64,000 nt of DNA from Diplodia intermedia (lineage: Eukaryota; Ascomycota; Dothideomycetes; Botryosphaeriales; Botryosphaeriaceae), in NCBI GenBank assembly GCA_021495925.1, contig JAKEKT010000076.1, forward strand, positions 1 to 64,000, given 5' to 3'. The position numbers and the translations under genes are program-made. Each line of letters starts with the position of its first letter. The first letter of the stretch is position 1. Positions 22,596-33,627 of this stretch are shown piece by piece. A model generated the notes under the pieces. The model had not been told where the DNA came from. It saw nothing but the letters and a program-made list of their open reading frames with translations, and searched no databases.

Positions 22596-23950
22596 TCACC
22601 ACGTAATCACCGCCTTGACGGTGTGGCCGGAATGCATCTCATCCACCGCCTTCTGCCACTCATCCGCCTTGTAGTACTTCACCAGCCGATCCACCGGGAA
22701 CTTGCCCGCCCTATACCACTCAATCATCTGCGGCACATACTTGGCGGGCTGCACGTCGCCCTCGACGGCGCCGATGTACTGCTTGCCGGCGACCATGAAG
22801 GGGAAGATGTGGATGTCGAGCTTGGCGTCGAAGGGGGTGGAGCCGACCTGGACGAGCTTGCCCTTGAGGCGGGTGAAGTCCATGGCGCGCTCGATCAGCG
22901 GCAGGAAGCCGGTGGTGTCGACGGTGACGGAGGTGCCGTAGCCATCGGTGACGTCCTGCACGGCGGGCACGATGTCGGTCGGGTCGGCGAGCTTGGACGT
23001 GTCGATGAAGTGCGTGGCGCCCAGCTCGCGCGCGATGGCCTCGCGGTCGCTCATCTTGTCGACGCCGATGATGGTCTTGCAGCCGCGGAGTTTGGCGGCC
23101 TGCTCGTACGGACGTCGTCAGTGAACCGTTTCTACACAGGGAGAGGGAGGAGAGGGGGTGGTGGTATTCGCTTCTCCTTACCATGATGGCGCTCAGCCCG
23201 ACGCCGCCGAGCCCCAGCACTGCGACTGTGTCTTGCGGCCCGGCCTGCGCGACGTTGACGATGGTCCCGCTGCCCGTCTGGATGCCGCAGCCCAGCGGCG
23301 AGAAGAGCTTGAGTTCCTCATCGTTCTCCACCAGCCCCCTGACGTTGACGACCGACGTCGACTTGACGACTGTCCGGCTGGCGAAGCTGGATTGGCCGAA
23401 GAAGCTGCCTTGGAGATCTGGAGTCGATGGAGAGGCGGAAGAGGATGAGTCCGACGACGAGTGGAAGCAAGGGCAGCCGCCGAAATTGAGCTCGCCGAAA
23501 CGCACGCAGTGGGCCGGGTGGCCGGCCTGGCAGATCTGGCAGCTGTCGCAGAAGGTGAAGGAGAGGAGGACGGGGTCGCCGGGAGCGGCGACGGAGACGT
23601 TCTTGCCGACTTTCTCGACGTATCCGGATCCTATCAATTTCTTTCAGCGTCAACTTTGTTATACATACCGAGCTGTGCGGGAGAAGCCGAACTGCAAAGG
23701 CCGCACCTCGTGATCGTCTCCACGAGAAGGGGGAAAAGTTGAATATACCTTCGTGTCCCTTCACCGAGGGGTAGATGACACCCGGTCCCTCTTTCAATCC
23801 GGCGAACAGGAGGTCGGTGTGGCAGATGCCCGACGCGACGATGCGCACCAGCAGCTCGTCGTCGCCCACGTCCCGTACCTTGACATCTTCGATCTTCCAG
23901 CCGCCGTCGTTCAAGGGCGCTCGCGAGACGATGGCTCGTGCTGTAGTCAT
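22596..23950 (-). CDS. Zinc-dependent alcohol dehydrogenase (aryl-alcohol/benzyl-alcohol type)
   Basis: MDR-family NAD(P)-dependent alcohol dehydrogenase, cytosolic. Three exons, complement of 22596-23099, 23182-23630 and 23749-23950, give 384 residues. Catalytic zinc ligands are visible: C43 in ASGICHTDLLF and H66-E67 in KGHEGSGYVEKVG, which forms across intron 1. The structural zinc lobe is CDSCQICQAGHPAHC with four Cys. The nucleotide fold is AVLGLGGVGLSAIM followed by KLRGCKTIIGVD; an Asp at the end of the second strand suggests NAD rather than NADP. GCGIQTGSGTIVNVAQ is typical of bacterial and fungal aryl-alcohol dehydrogenases. A TATAAA motif lies near 24085-24090 on the minus strand, about 140 bp upstream. 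Substrate not determined. Confidence 0.94.
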
Positions 23951-25216
23951 GTCTGACGAGTGTCGCGGCGCAATGATTTGTTGTTCTTAGAGGAAAAGTG
24001 CAATGACCAGACAAGAATGAAGAGACAGCTGGATTTGCGTCAATTGCAGAAAATCTAGACTGTACTACGGAATTTGAAGAGCGGCTTTATAACCATACCC
24101 CGGATCCGGGAGATGCACCAAGATACGCAGCGCGGGGCTCCATTGGGGGAGATGGCGGGGGATCTGCAGCGGGGCTGAATCGGTCCATCCGAGCCCCGGG
24201 CTGGGAACGCGCTGCAGTGTGACACAACCGCGCAGCCAGCCGCCAAGGGGGAAAAAGAAAGAGGAGCGGACGGCAGCAGCAGCACATGGCGGCAAGCTTA
24301 AGGTTTGCCCGGCAACCAGGCTATACCCCTTCCCTCCTGCATCATTGCCCTGTATGGTCCGTCGCGCAGGCCAGAGTTCCTCAATGCCTTGTGTTTTGCT
24401 TCGCCGACAGCAAGTGGGGACCATTGATGACACATGCGCCCCATTATCTTTCTGCTCCACACACATCCAAACCCCCCGCTCCTGACCAAGCGGTCGCTGA
24501 TCATCGATGATTGCGTGCGTTGTTATTGGCTTGGCGCGGCACAAAGCACTTCCCTTGCTCAAGTACCGCACATCTGCCGGAAAAAGCCGAGGGTAACGCA
24601 TGTCGGCTGGCGAACGCGGGTCGGGAACAGTCCCTGGTACTAGTGCTCTTTCTGCTAACTGGCGGGAGTGTTCCCTCGCGCAACTCTGCGGATGGAACAG
24701 GGTATTGTGGGGGTTCCCTGACAGATGTGAGACTTGGCCGTCTGCTTGTCATGTTTGTCTGACACAGGGACACAGTGAGTTGCGAAAGAGGTTAGCCCTT
24801 CTCCAGCGTGGCTAACCAGAAGAATTTTAACCTACTCGCGTGGGAACTTCAACACTACGTCCGGCTGCTTTGATGGTAGTTCTGCTACCTCCCTCTACAA
24901 CCCAATTCCTGCCTCAATTATCAATTATCCGTGTTGGAAGCGTACTACCTTCCGTGGGGAACGAAAAAGCTTCAAGACCTTTTGCAATTTGCTGTGGTGA
25001 GTCTCTCTGAGTCTGGGTAGGCTGTGTTGCATATTACTGTTCAACAATATCTTTCCTGTCTAACCCCATGCCCATGAATAATCCGATCCCAATATCAGTA
25101 ACGCCCTCTCCTTTTGTGCAACACGCTCTTGAGTTTTTCGTCCTTCCACCTCGTGCAGTGTAGCCACGTGCAGTCAACCCCCCTCCACTTCTCCCACCCG
25201 AGTTGCTCGCATACCC
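23951..25216. other. Intergenic
   Basis: Alcohol dehydrogenase promoter (TATAAA on the minus strand near 24085) and 3' flank of the next gene. No gene is supported. Pyrimidine-rich near 25100-25216. Confidence 0.5.
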
Positions 25217-26470
25217 TCAGCTCCCCTCCTCCACCTGCTGTTGCCCACCACCACCACCACCTTCCCGCTCACCCCCATCCCCCTCTCCCTCCCCTCCCAC
25301 CGCTACCGCCCCCTCCCCAACCCCATCCCTCAAAAAAACATCCCTATACACCCCCGCCCTCTCCCACACCTCCCCCGCCGCCCGCCCCCCCAACCCCTCC
25401 ACCCGCGCCCACATCCTCCCCAACGCAATCGCCATCAACTCCCTCTCCGCCTCCCCCCTCTCCCGCGCCGCCCCCTCCACCACCGCCCTCTCCCGCGCCT
25501 CGCGCGCCTCGGCGTCGGCAGCCATCCGCCCGTGCCCCGCCGCCCGCTCGTCGACGACCTGCGACTGCATGAAGAGGTGCGACACCTGCGTGCGCGCGGC
25601 GCGCTCGGCGGAGCGGGCGCGCGCGGCGGCGCTGCGGTGAGCGGCGAGGAGGGGGGTGTGGGTGTGTAGGGTGGTGGTGGTCGTGGCGTGGGTGGTTAGG
25701 TGGGCGAGCTCGAGGGTTGCGAGGGTGGTGGCGGTGAGGGGGGGTTGTGGTGGTGGGGGGTCGGCGGTGGTGAGAGGGGGCTGGTCGTTGGTGTTGGTGT
25801 TGTTGTTGTTGGCGGAGGGAGAGGAAAGAGGGGAGGAGATGGACATGGACGCAGACGCGGATACGGACGCGGACGCGGACCTGTTGTTGTCGTTGCTGTC
25901 GTTGTCGTTGGTGACAGACGTGGACCTGGTCTTGGCTGGTCGACGGGCTTCGTCGGAGGTGGGAGGCGTCTTGCGCTTGAGTGGGGCGCCGGTGGCGGAT
26001 GGCTTGGGCGCGGCGGATTTGCTGCTGCTGCTGCGCGGCGAGTTGGGCGGTGGTGCCGGGCTGTTGCCGGGCGTGTCTTCGATCTTGATCTTGACGTCTT
26101 CCTGCTGCTGGCGCTGGGCAGGGTGGCCGTGTGGGTTGCGATCGGCAGGCCGCCGCTGTTGCTGCTGCTGCTGGGTGCGTTGGCTACTGCTGGGGGCAGC
26201 CGGTGGATAGGTGGGCTAGGCTGCTGTCAGGCTTGGACGTCGGGGTTACAGGGAGGCGTGGTGGGTGGAGCAGGACGCTGGTGACTTACTCGCCTGGAAG
26301 ACGCGGGAGTGACCGGGCGACTCGGGCCAGAAGGTGCGCGCGTCGGTTGTCGGGTGGCTCCGACGGTGTTGCGGCTGGGTGAGGTGGTGCTCACTGTGCG
26401 CTGTGATCGTGAGCAGCCAAGACAGGAGTGGAGTAGGGGTGGAGGAACCCACGCGTCTGGAGTCGCTCAT
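25217..26470 (-). CDS. Uncharacterised coiled-coil protein with low-complexity, SUMO-motif N-terminus
   Basis: Not recognised. Three exons, complement of 25217-26215, 26290-26400 and 26453-26470, give 375 residues with phase-0 junctions. Exon 1 encodes only MSDSRR. The reading RTVSTTSPSRNTVGATRQ...PVTPASSRR was preferred over the longer uninterrupted frame because it joins cleanly to the next exon through a GTAAGT donor. The N-terminal half is Ser/Thr/Gln-rich and contains DVKIKIEDTPGNSPAP, where IKIE fits the SUMO consensus, and KRKTPPTSDEARRPAKTR, a plausible nuclear signal. The C-terminal half is Ala/Arg/Glu-rich and helical, probably coiled coil, ending in a Gly-rich tail. Two more genes of similar style follow upstream on the same strand. 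A nuclear role is an inference. Confidence 0.7.
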
Positions 26471-26794
26471 GATGAGCGGAAGATCGGAAGGCGATGGAAC
26501 TTGGTCGACGTGATGTTTCAGCTGCGGGGTGGTGCAGACGCGACGAAGTGGGCGGAGTTGGAGGTTGTAGGAGGAAGAAGAGGTGGCGAGGATCGAGCGT
26601 GTGTGGGTGGGATTATGTAGCCCGCGCTCTCGTCGCCGTCATGGGCCGGTGACGCCGACCTACCCTTCACCTTTCACGTGCGTGCATATCCACATTTAGT
26701 TCTCACTGATGACCAGGACTTTGAGCTAACTAACTATCAGGGCTACGGAGACCTTGAGCACCCACCACTTGCCCCAGCTTGTCTCGGGAAACGA
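26471..26794. other. Short spacer
   Basis: 324 bp between the 5' end of the coiled-coil gene and the 3' end of the next gene upstream. Nothing else is seen. Confidence 0.5.
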
Positions 26795-27724
26795 TCACAG
26801 ATCATACGAATCGTCATCCAGGGCAAGGCGTTGAATCAGGGCCATGGTGGGAGGCTTGCCAGCTTGCAGGGCCTCATCGATCTCTTCCTCGGGGTGGTAA
26901 AGGGCGAACCTGACGTGCACGATCCAGCCCCGCTTGAGCTTCTCGATTTCTGCGCGCAGGCGCTCCAGCTCCTCCGCCCGCGAGACATACAGCTCCGTCT
27001 CCTCGTGCTGATCCTTTTCCTCGTGCTCGTTGTGCGTCTTCTCAGCTTCCTCGAGCTTCTTCACTGCAGCTTGGACAATGTTGCGCGCCTCGTCGGCCAT
27101 GCGCGCGGCATCGTGCAGCAGGAAAGTGCCGGCGTGCGCACCGCGAAGCTCGTCCCTGACCCGCGCCATGTTCTCCCTCATGCATACCGCCTCATCGTAC
27201 TCGTCTTTGGCCTTCTTGATCGCGTCCAGGCGCTGCTTTGTCTCCTGCGCCGTCTGCTTCTTCTTCTCGTGGAAGCTTCTGCACGCCTCGACGTGCGTCT
27301 TCCGCATCTTCTCGAACTTGTCCCGCTTGGACGTCCAGAACCAGGGATAGATGGTGTCCGGCACCTGCGTCATCTTGACCGCGGTCGAGTTCACCTTGAT
27401 GATGGCCGTCCGGATCTGCGCGTCGTCGAAGTCGTATGCCTATGCTTTTTCGTCACTCGGGGCTCCGTCGGGGACAGTGAGAGCAAACTTACGAATGCTT
27501 CGGTCAAGAGTTCCTGCTTTGTCATGTTCATCTTAGCCAGGTACTCTTTGATATTGGCGCCCGGCCTTTCAAGGGTTCGTTTCCGCTGTGCATATGTGTT
27601 CTCGCTGACCTGTGTTGGAAAGGGTTTGCGTTAGCTACGTATGTCGATTGAAAGTGAGGTTTGAAGGTTGACATACGACAAGGTTGTTGAAGCGGCGCAT
27701 GATTTTCTCCAGACACTTTCCCAT
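26795..27724 (-). CDS. Uncharacterised coiled-coil protein, possible N-terminal lipid anchor
   Basis: Not recognised as a named family. Three exons, complement of 26795-27439, 27493-27609 and 27677-27724, give 269 residues with all junctions in phase 0. The protein begins MGKCLEKIMRRF: Gly2 and Cys4 with a following basic-hydrophobic stretch resemble a myristoyl/palmitoyl membrane anchor, although Glu at position 6 is not ideal for N-myristoylation. The middle is a long charged helix (KFEKMRKTHVEACRSFHEKK, then several Glu/Lys heptads around EEAEKTHNEHEEKD), likely coiled coil. The C-terminus (WIVHVRFALYHPEEEIDEAL) looks folded. Peripheral membrane association is an inference. Confidence 0.82.
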
Positions 27725-28525
27725 GGCTTCTCTGAAAGGGTGACCGGGTCTCGATGTGAATGTGTTCGATCTGGTGCGAAGTTGTTTGACTTCAGGTGTT
27801 GTCGTGGTGGCGACGCATAGTCGAACGGGGCTTGGTTGATCTGGGTGAAGAAGGCACTGGTTAGGTAGAGAAAGAGGGTGACCTGAAGTTTTAACTGGTG
27901 TTTGTAGCCCAGATAGGTGGTCAATGCTTGCAGCCAACGCGAGTGTTAACGGAGGGTCGGCCACCAGGGTGGTACCGCCAGGTGATGCCAACTTTCGCCA
28001 CCTCACCTGGCCAATTCACCTTGTATCATAAAATTGCACTGTCGTCTCGAAAGCTTGATACTGCCCACATATATGCAGTGGTGATGGAGATAATAACGAG
28101 TTTATTTCCACTCGTTGCATTCACTCCCAATCATCAGTTATGACGGGCGCCGTTGGCATGGCCATCAATACAGGTCTACACAGAAGGTACTTGTAAGGCT
28201 GTAGAGGTTCGAGAATCTTTCATATCAATTCCAAATTGTCTACAAAATCATGTGCCAAATCAGACCACAACGCCTGTCGCCAAACCCAACCGTCCATAGT
28301 CAAAGTCACTTTTTGATACCACCGTAACTCCGCACGCTTGGTGTGCCGAAATCAACCCCATATCACCCTTTGACGTCTTTTTTCGACCACCATACCGAGA
28401 ATATTCAGATGTAATGGGGCTCCACTCCCCTTCAGTGCTGACCCGTCAGTTCATGCAGATGTGGGCTTCACATCGGTGCCGCCTCCATCGTCGGTGCTTG
28501 CTCAGAAGTCATCCCAGCGAGATTC
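27725..28525. other. Intergenic
   Basis: About 800 bp of AT-richer sequence carrying the promoter of the preceding gene and the 3' flank of the next. No gene is seen. Confidence 0.5.
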
Positions 28526-29365
28526 TCACTCATGATCCAGAGCCTCGCCCATTTCCCCCAGGAGATCGACCACCAGTCCAGCAACAGGACCACTTCCACT
28601 TCCCTCTCCATCCCGCCGCTCCTCTCTCTTAATCCCCTCTGCCCGCTCGACCCCTTCCATCTTTACGGCCGCCACCTTTCCCACAGCCACCGATTGCGCC
28701 CCGGGTGGGCTGAGCAGCCGGTCGAAGCGTTGCTTGGGTATCTCTTCGCAGGCTACAGGCAGAAGCCCTCCACAGTCGAGCACACCACCGTCGCCGACGC
28801 CACCAGCACCCGACCCCTCTCCACCAGCAACAGCCGCCGTCTCCCCCACCTCCACGGGCGGCGGCGGCGGCGGCGGCAGCACCAACCTCCCGCCAAACCT
28901 ACCCACCACCATCTCCAACAGCCGCAGCGGGCTCTTCCACTCCAAGAACACGCCCACCACCTTGGCCACGGCGGCGTCCGTCCGCGCCGCCTCCAGCTCC
29001 TGCTCCATCGCCTTCTTCTTCTGCGCCGCGGGGCCGAGGTCGTGGTCGAGCTGGCGCTTGCGCTTGCGCAGGGCGCCGAGCTGCGCGGCGGCGGCGTCGC
29101 GCTCGCGCTGCATCGCGGCGACGGTGCGCGTGGTGTCGCGCAGGCGGATGTGGAGGAGTTGGAGGGTGCGTTTGGAGGCGCGCGCGGAGGCGGCGGTGGT
29201 GGCGGCGAGGGTTGGGAGGGGGCTGGTTGTGGTGGTGGTGGTGGTGGCGTTGTTGTTGTTGTTGCTGGCGCTGGCGGAGTGGTGGGAGGGTTGGTGGGTT
29301 AGATGGGGGTCGCTGTTGCTGCTGCCGCTGCTGCTGTTGGTGCTGTTGCTGTTGGTCGCGGTCAT
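28526..29365 (-). CDS. Uncharacterised coiled-coil protein with SUMO motifs
   Basis: Single-exon frame of 279 residues, not recognised. The first 60 residues are Asn/Ser/Thr/Ala runs. Residues of about 65-140 form a basic/acidic helix (LHIRLRDTTRTVAAMQRERD, RKRKRQLDHDLGPAAQKKKA) that should be coiled coil, with a KRKR cluster as a possible nuclear signal. A proline run (seven Pro) and a Gly-rich linker follow. Near the C-terminus VKMEG and IKREE both match the SUMO consensus. The opposite strand also has long open frames, but they read as low-complexity Arg/Leu shadows. Two of the three neighbouring minus-strand genes have a similar coiled-coil plus SUMO-site layout. An intron at the start cannot be excluded. 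Confidence 0.65.
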   Translation of the reverse strand: MTATNSNSTNSSSGSSNSDPHLTHQPSHHSASASNNNNNATTTTTTTSPLPTLAATTAASARASKRTLQLLHIRLRDTTRTVAAMQRERDAAAAQLGALRKRKRQLDHDLGPAAQKKKAMEQELEAARTDAAVAKVVGVFLEWKSPLRLLEMVVGRFGGRLVLPPPPPPPVEVGETAAVAGGEGSGAGGVGDGGVLDCGGLLPVACEEIPKQRFDRLLSPPGAQSVAVGKVAAVKMEGVERAEGIKREERRDGEGSGSGPVAGLVVDLLGEMGEALDHE

Positions 29366-31924
29366 TGTCTTGGCTTTCTTACTTGCCGTGCTGTGAGGAG
29401 GGTGGGTGGGTGTTCGATCTCACCGCTGGTGGGCGGTGGGCTTACAGTGTGGCGGGCTGGACTGGATGATGGTGGGGGAAGGCTGTAGTGGGCTTCTTTG
29501 GTGGGTTTGTCCGGAGGATGAGTCGGCTGTGACTTGGATCTGAGTTTGCGGGCGCCGGCGAAGCACTAAAGGGAAGAGAAGGTTCCACTGGGGTGCTCGT
29601 CCGTGCTGAGTCTCTGTTGTCGGGACGAGGTGAAGGTGAGGAGATCACAGACCAGAGGAAAGTGTCTGCAAGGAGGTTGTATCGCTGCAGCTTCACGGCG
29701 CGGCCAGAAAAGAGTGGCGAATCCAGAGAATTGAGCTCAAAGTTTGTCGGTGTATAGGTTGTCGAGGCGGAAAGTCAGATGTAAGATGTCACGAACAAAA
29801 GTTGCGGACTCATGACGCAACTACCGTGTGGGAGAGGCTTCACGCGGCCGCGCTTCACTTCGGGAAAGTACGATACACTCAAGGAAATCAAGATGAAATC
29901 ATATCATTCCGACGGTACATCGGCTGGAGAAAAGAGGCCGGATGAATGAGAAATGGAAATGAGAATTGGTGTCTTACAGCTGAGCATTGCCTCGCGAGAG
30001 CATACATGTTGTCGTCATTTTTGAATTTACTTTCAGCGAAGAAAGCCTTCCAATCTAATATGGCAACGGAAGTAAAGAGCTCGAAAATGCATGTCAAAGA
30101 ACCGCCACATGGCTAAGCTGTTCAAAGCTGCAGACGGCTCTTTAGCAATGCGAAGGCGTGCAAGGATCCTCGCCTTGTACAGTGTTTAGATACACGTTAT
30201 TCCTGGCTACCTCTGCTCGCCTAACGCTAGGCGTTCAAGCTCCACGTTAAAACAGAAACACGCTATCGATGCATCTGCGTCTGTTTAAGTGGTGATCCAG
30301 AACGGCCAAGGAACAAGCTGGAGTGTTTCTGAAGGCAAAACGGCGGTGGCCAGCCCTCGACGATGTGCCACGGCAGGCTGTGAATCCGGAAATGGTAGAA
30401 GGTACGCAACGCAGAGGGCTGTGCCTCTAGTGTTCCGACGTCCACTGGTTCTCGAGGCATCGTTGCCCAGGCCGACCCAGGTAGACGGGCGCGCCCAAGT
30501 ACCCATGGATGCGAATGTTCGGTTTAACTAGTGCAAGTGAAAGGCACAACGTGACGTATTTGGTGTCTCGCAACCAAGATGCTGCATGATGCCGATCGCG
30601 ACACAGGCCAGGTGTTTGATTCAGCAGATACACAGAAGAATGGGGCGCAGGCAGACAGGGCGAAACAGAAGGGGAAGTTGGGGGCTGCGCCTCCGAAGGC
30701 GAATGTCAGGCTGCGGTATAGCGGGCCAAGCCGATTGAAGAGCGGGCCAGACGGGTTACACGTAGGGGCTGTGTATCTGCGGCATCAGTGGTGGTAAACA
30801 GCAGCGTACCGAAACGGCCCCGGGGGTTTCGACTGCGCCGCCGAGCAGAGGCCTATCACAGCCCGGCCGGCCCTGACCGGTGTGCCCCAGGCTGCGAGAG
30901 CCTGCACCTCGCCCGGCTGCAGCGAGCAGGACGTCGACGAGGCTGAAGACGCGATTCAGCTTAAGATGGCCCGCCTCGCCACTGCCGACGCGCATCCTCG
31001 CATCCACTCCACAGCGGCTTCCTCGTTTGCTGGCTTCTAATAATATCCATGGCAGAGCGCCCGCCGCCAAGCCTCGCCGGTTGTGTGGTGACGGTCGACC
31101 TGCGCCTGCAACGCTCCGCGCGTCGCCAGCCAAGGCACTGCGTCAAGCCCGGGGCCATGCGTCTCTGCTCGTGCGCTTCCGAGCATGCCGCCCGCAAGAA
31201 GCACCGTCGGTAAGTGCAGACCCTCGCTCCGCCAGACGCTCGGCCGGCCTGACACGCGCGCGCAGCCTCAGCCGTGAGGTCAAAGTAGAGTTAGGCCATG
31301 AGGTCATGACCATCCTGGCCCAGCTCCTCGGCACCATCGCCCGCCTGCAGCGGCGGCGCCTGAGACGCGGCGGCGCGCGCGAGACGCCGGCGGCACCGCT
31401 GCTGCTTCAGGCAGACCGCACGCCGGCGCGGCGCCAGCGGCGCCAGCGGCGACTGCAGGCGGCCGCCGCGACCTGGTTCTCGGTCTTCCCGGGGAGCGTG
31501 CGGCCTGTGAGCACGACCTGGCCGTGGACGATCGCGCCGGCGCTGGCCGTGCTCTGGGGCGTGAATTGGCAGCATTACAATTCGCCGCCGCCCCCTTCTG
31601 GCAGCTTCGACGCGGCCGACGGTAGCGGGCGCACGCGCGTGCGGGCGGCGGTGCTGCTAGACAGCCACCTGCGCGACGCTGGTTGGGAGTGGCAAGCACC
31701 GGATGCGGGAGCGTGTGAGTTGGTCGTTCCATTCGCCGTCGTTGGTGCCTGAGGCGCTTTGGCACTGGCTGGGCCGGCCTCCAACCGTGCCGGGCCAGCG
31801 CGCGCTGTGCTGGCAGCCCTGGGGCGGTGCTTGCTGACGTTGAGACGGCTTGGCAGATCTGCAGTTCGGGCGCGAGGCGGTTGCGACGGCTTTGGCGGGC
31901 GAGGCGGGCGAGCGAGGGCAGGCG
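29366..31924. other. Intergenic, GC-rich on the right
   Basis: 2.6 kb without a supported gene. From 30880 on, DNA is very GC-rich and carries long overlapping frames on both strands (30880-31752 plus, 31304-32062 minus) that are Arg/Ala/Pro-rich in every phase, typical of composition-driven ORFs. The right end should contain the promoter and 5' UTR of the zinc-finger gene, perhaps with an intron in the leader. Confidence 0.45.
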
Positions 31925-33627
31925 ATGATGCAGCCAGGCGCCGGCACCGCGGGCGGAGCGGAAGCGCCGGCCTTGGATTTCAGGAATCCAAATCGTGGTG
32001 CGCGCGCCCCCGCTGCCGCTCAGCCACAGCTCCGACGCAATCCTCGCCATCAACGCGCCCAAGGCTCCAACGCTGGTGAGTCATCCGGCCGCCTGAGTGG
32101 CCCGCTGCACTGAGCTTGTTTCTGACTCCGACCGCCCGTGCAGATCCGCGCCCGCCGTCGGCCGCCGGCCATTTATATGCCAACGCGTTGTCGCCCAACG
32201 CGTCGCCCTGCGAAGCTCAAGCCTGCGACTGGCCTTATTCGCCTGATTATTCAGGCATTGCCACCTTCGAGCCCACTTCGCACCAGCTCCGCACCACCAC
32301 CACCACCACAACCGCTTCGCTTCACGATCCCCTCCGCTGGTTCCCCCCGCCCCAGCAACCCGCCCAGCGCTGCCTGAGCCAGCCTGTGCCCGTGTTCCGC
32401 ATCGAGGATTTCACCCCCCACACCGCGCTGCAGCCTGCGCCGGTGCCAGCGCCTGCATCGCCTGCCAACGACTATATATCTCGCCGGGCCCTCTCGCCAC
32501 GCCGCGCCGCTCCCTCGTTTCCATCGGTTTACGCTTCCCCCATGGATGCTGCTATCGCCCACGTCCCGCAGGTGATGCCCGACCTTTCCAAGGCTTCTGG
32601 CCCCGTCAGCCCCGTCTCCATGAACGAGGACGTCGCCGCCGCCCAGATGTCGCCTGCCGCAACCTCGACCGCCGCCAACCCGCGGAAGCGGAAGCTGTCC
32701 GACGTCTCGCTCGCCGCCCATCCCGTGCAGTCCGCCACCCCTCAGCTTCCTCTCCGTGAGTCTTCCGAGGAGCAGGACCGCTACGACGGCTACACGCCGC
32801 GCGGCAAGTATTCGCACAAACGCACCGAGGACCCGCCCCGGAATGCCGAGGGCAAGATGGTCTGCAACTTCTCCTCCGACTGCCACGGTATCATCTTCGA
32901 ACGAAAATGCGAGTGGAGGTGAGTCTTGCCCCTCTTCTTCTTCCCCACCTGTTCCCCCCGCCCAGCATCAACCTGCCTCACGTGTGTTTTGAATGCAAAA
33001 CCCGACGCTAACCCTCCCTGCAGCAAGCACATGGACAAGCACGACCGCCCGTACGTCTGCCGCCACAAGGGCTGCGAGAAGCTTCAGGGCTTCACCTACT
33101 CGGGCGGCCTGCTGCGCCACGAGCGTGAGGTGCACAAGATGCACGGCGGCACCAAGAAGGCGCTGTTCTGCCCGCACCAGGACTGCAAACGCAGCATGGG
33201 CCAGGGTTTTACTCGCAAAGAAAACCTGGCCGAGCACATTCGCCGCGTCCACCGCCGTGCCAGCAATTCCGAAGCCGCGTCGTCCCCCACCGCTCTGATG
33301 GGCGGTGGTGGGGGCGGCCTGTCGAAGCCCGAGGATGATGGCGCTAGCGAGGCCGGCCTCAGCCCCGACGCTGAGGCCGATGACGTTTACGGCGGTGCCG
33401 TTGGCGAGAGGCGTGTCGGCCCATCGCCGAGTAAGAAGAGGAGGACGTCTGGCACGGATGGTGGAGGTAGTATTGGTGGGGGCGGTGGTGAGACGGACGA
33501 GGATGACCTGAGAGAGGAGATTAGGCGACTCCGTCGCGAGAATGAGGAGAAGGATAACAGGCTCAAGAAGCTGGAAGCGGCAGTGGAGGCCCTCAGCAGA
33601 GGGCAAAGCGCGCCGACCATGGTCTAA
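31925..33627 (+). CDS. C2H2 zinc-finger transcription factor
   Basis: Probable DNA-binding regulator. Proposed exons 31925-32075, 32144-32918 and 33024-33627 give 509 residues; the last intron is certain because it restores CEWSKHMDKH across the junction. The long N-terminus is Pro/Ser/Ala-rich and disordered, with PRKRKLSDVS as a likely nuclear signal. Zinc fingers: CNFSSDC...KHMDKH, then CRHKGCEKLQGFTYSGGLLRHEREVH and CPHQDCKRSMGQGFTRKENLAEHIRRVH, a fungal arrangement with long inter-Cys spacing. Another basic patch (PSKKRRT) and a C-terminal heptad stretch (LREEIRRLRRENEEKDNRLK) suggest dimerisation. The N-terminus is uncertain: no ATG opens the main exon before 32542, so an upstream exon starting at 31925 is inferred. 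Confidence 0.85.

Noticed and set aside
28532..29396. Long plus frames opposite the 279-residue coiled-coil gene
   Set aside because: They read as Arg/Leu/Gly runs created by trinucleotide skew; the minus frame has a coherent coiled coil and SUMO motifs, so it was preferred.
30880..31752. 290-codon plus ORF before the zinc-finger gene
   Set aside because: All six frames are open in this very GC-rich segment and the product is Arg/Ala-rich. No conserved motif and no supported start.
31304..32062. 252-codon minus ORF
   Set aside because: Overlaps the frame above and the first exon of the C2H2 gene; an Ala/Arg/Pro repeat-like shadow.
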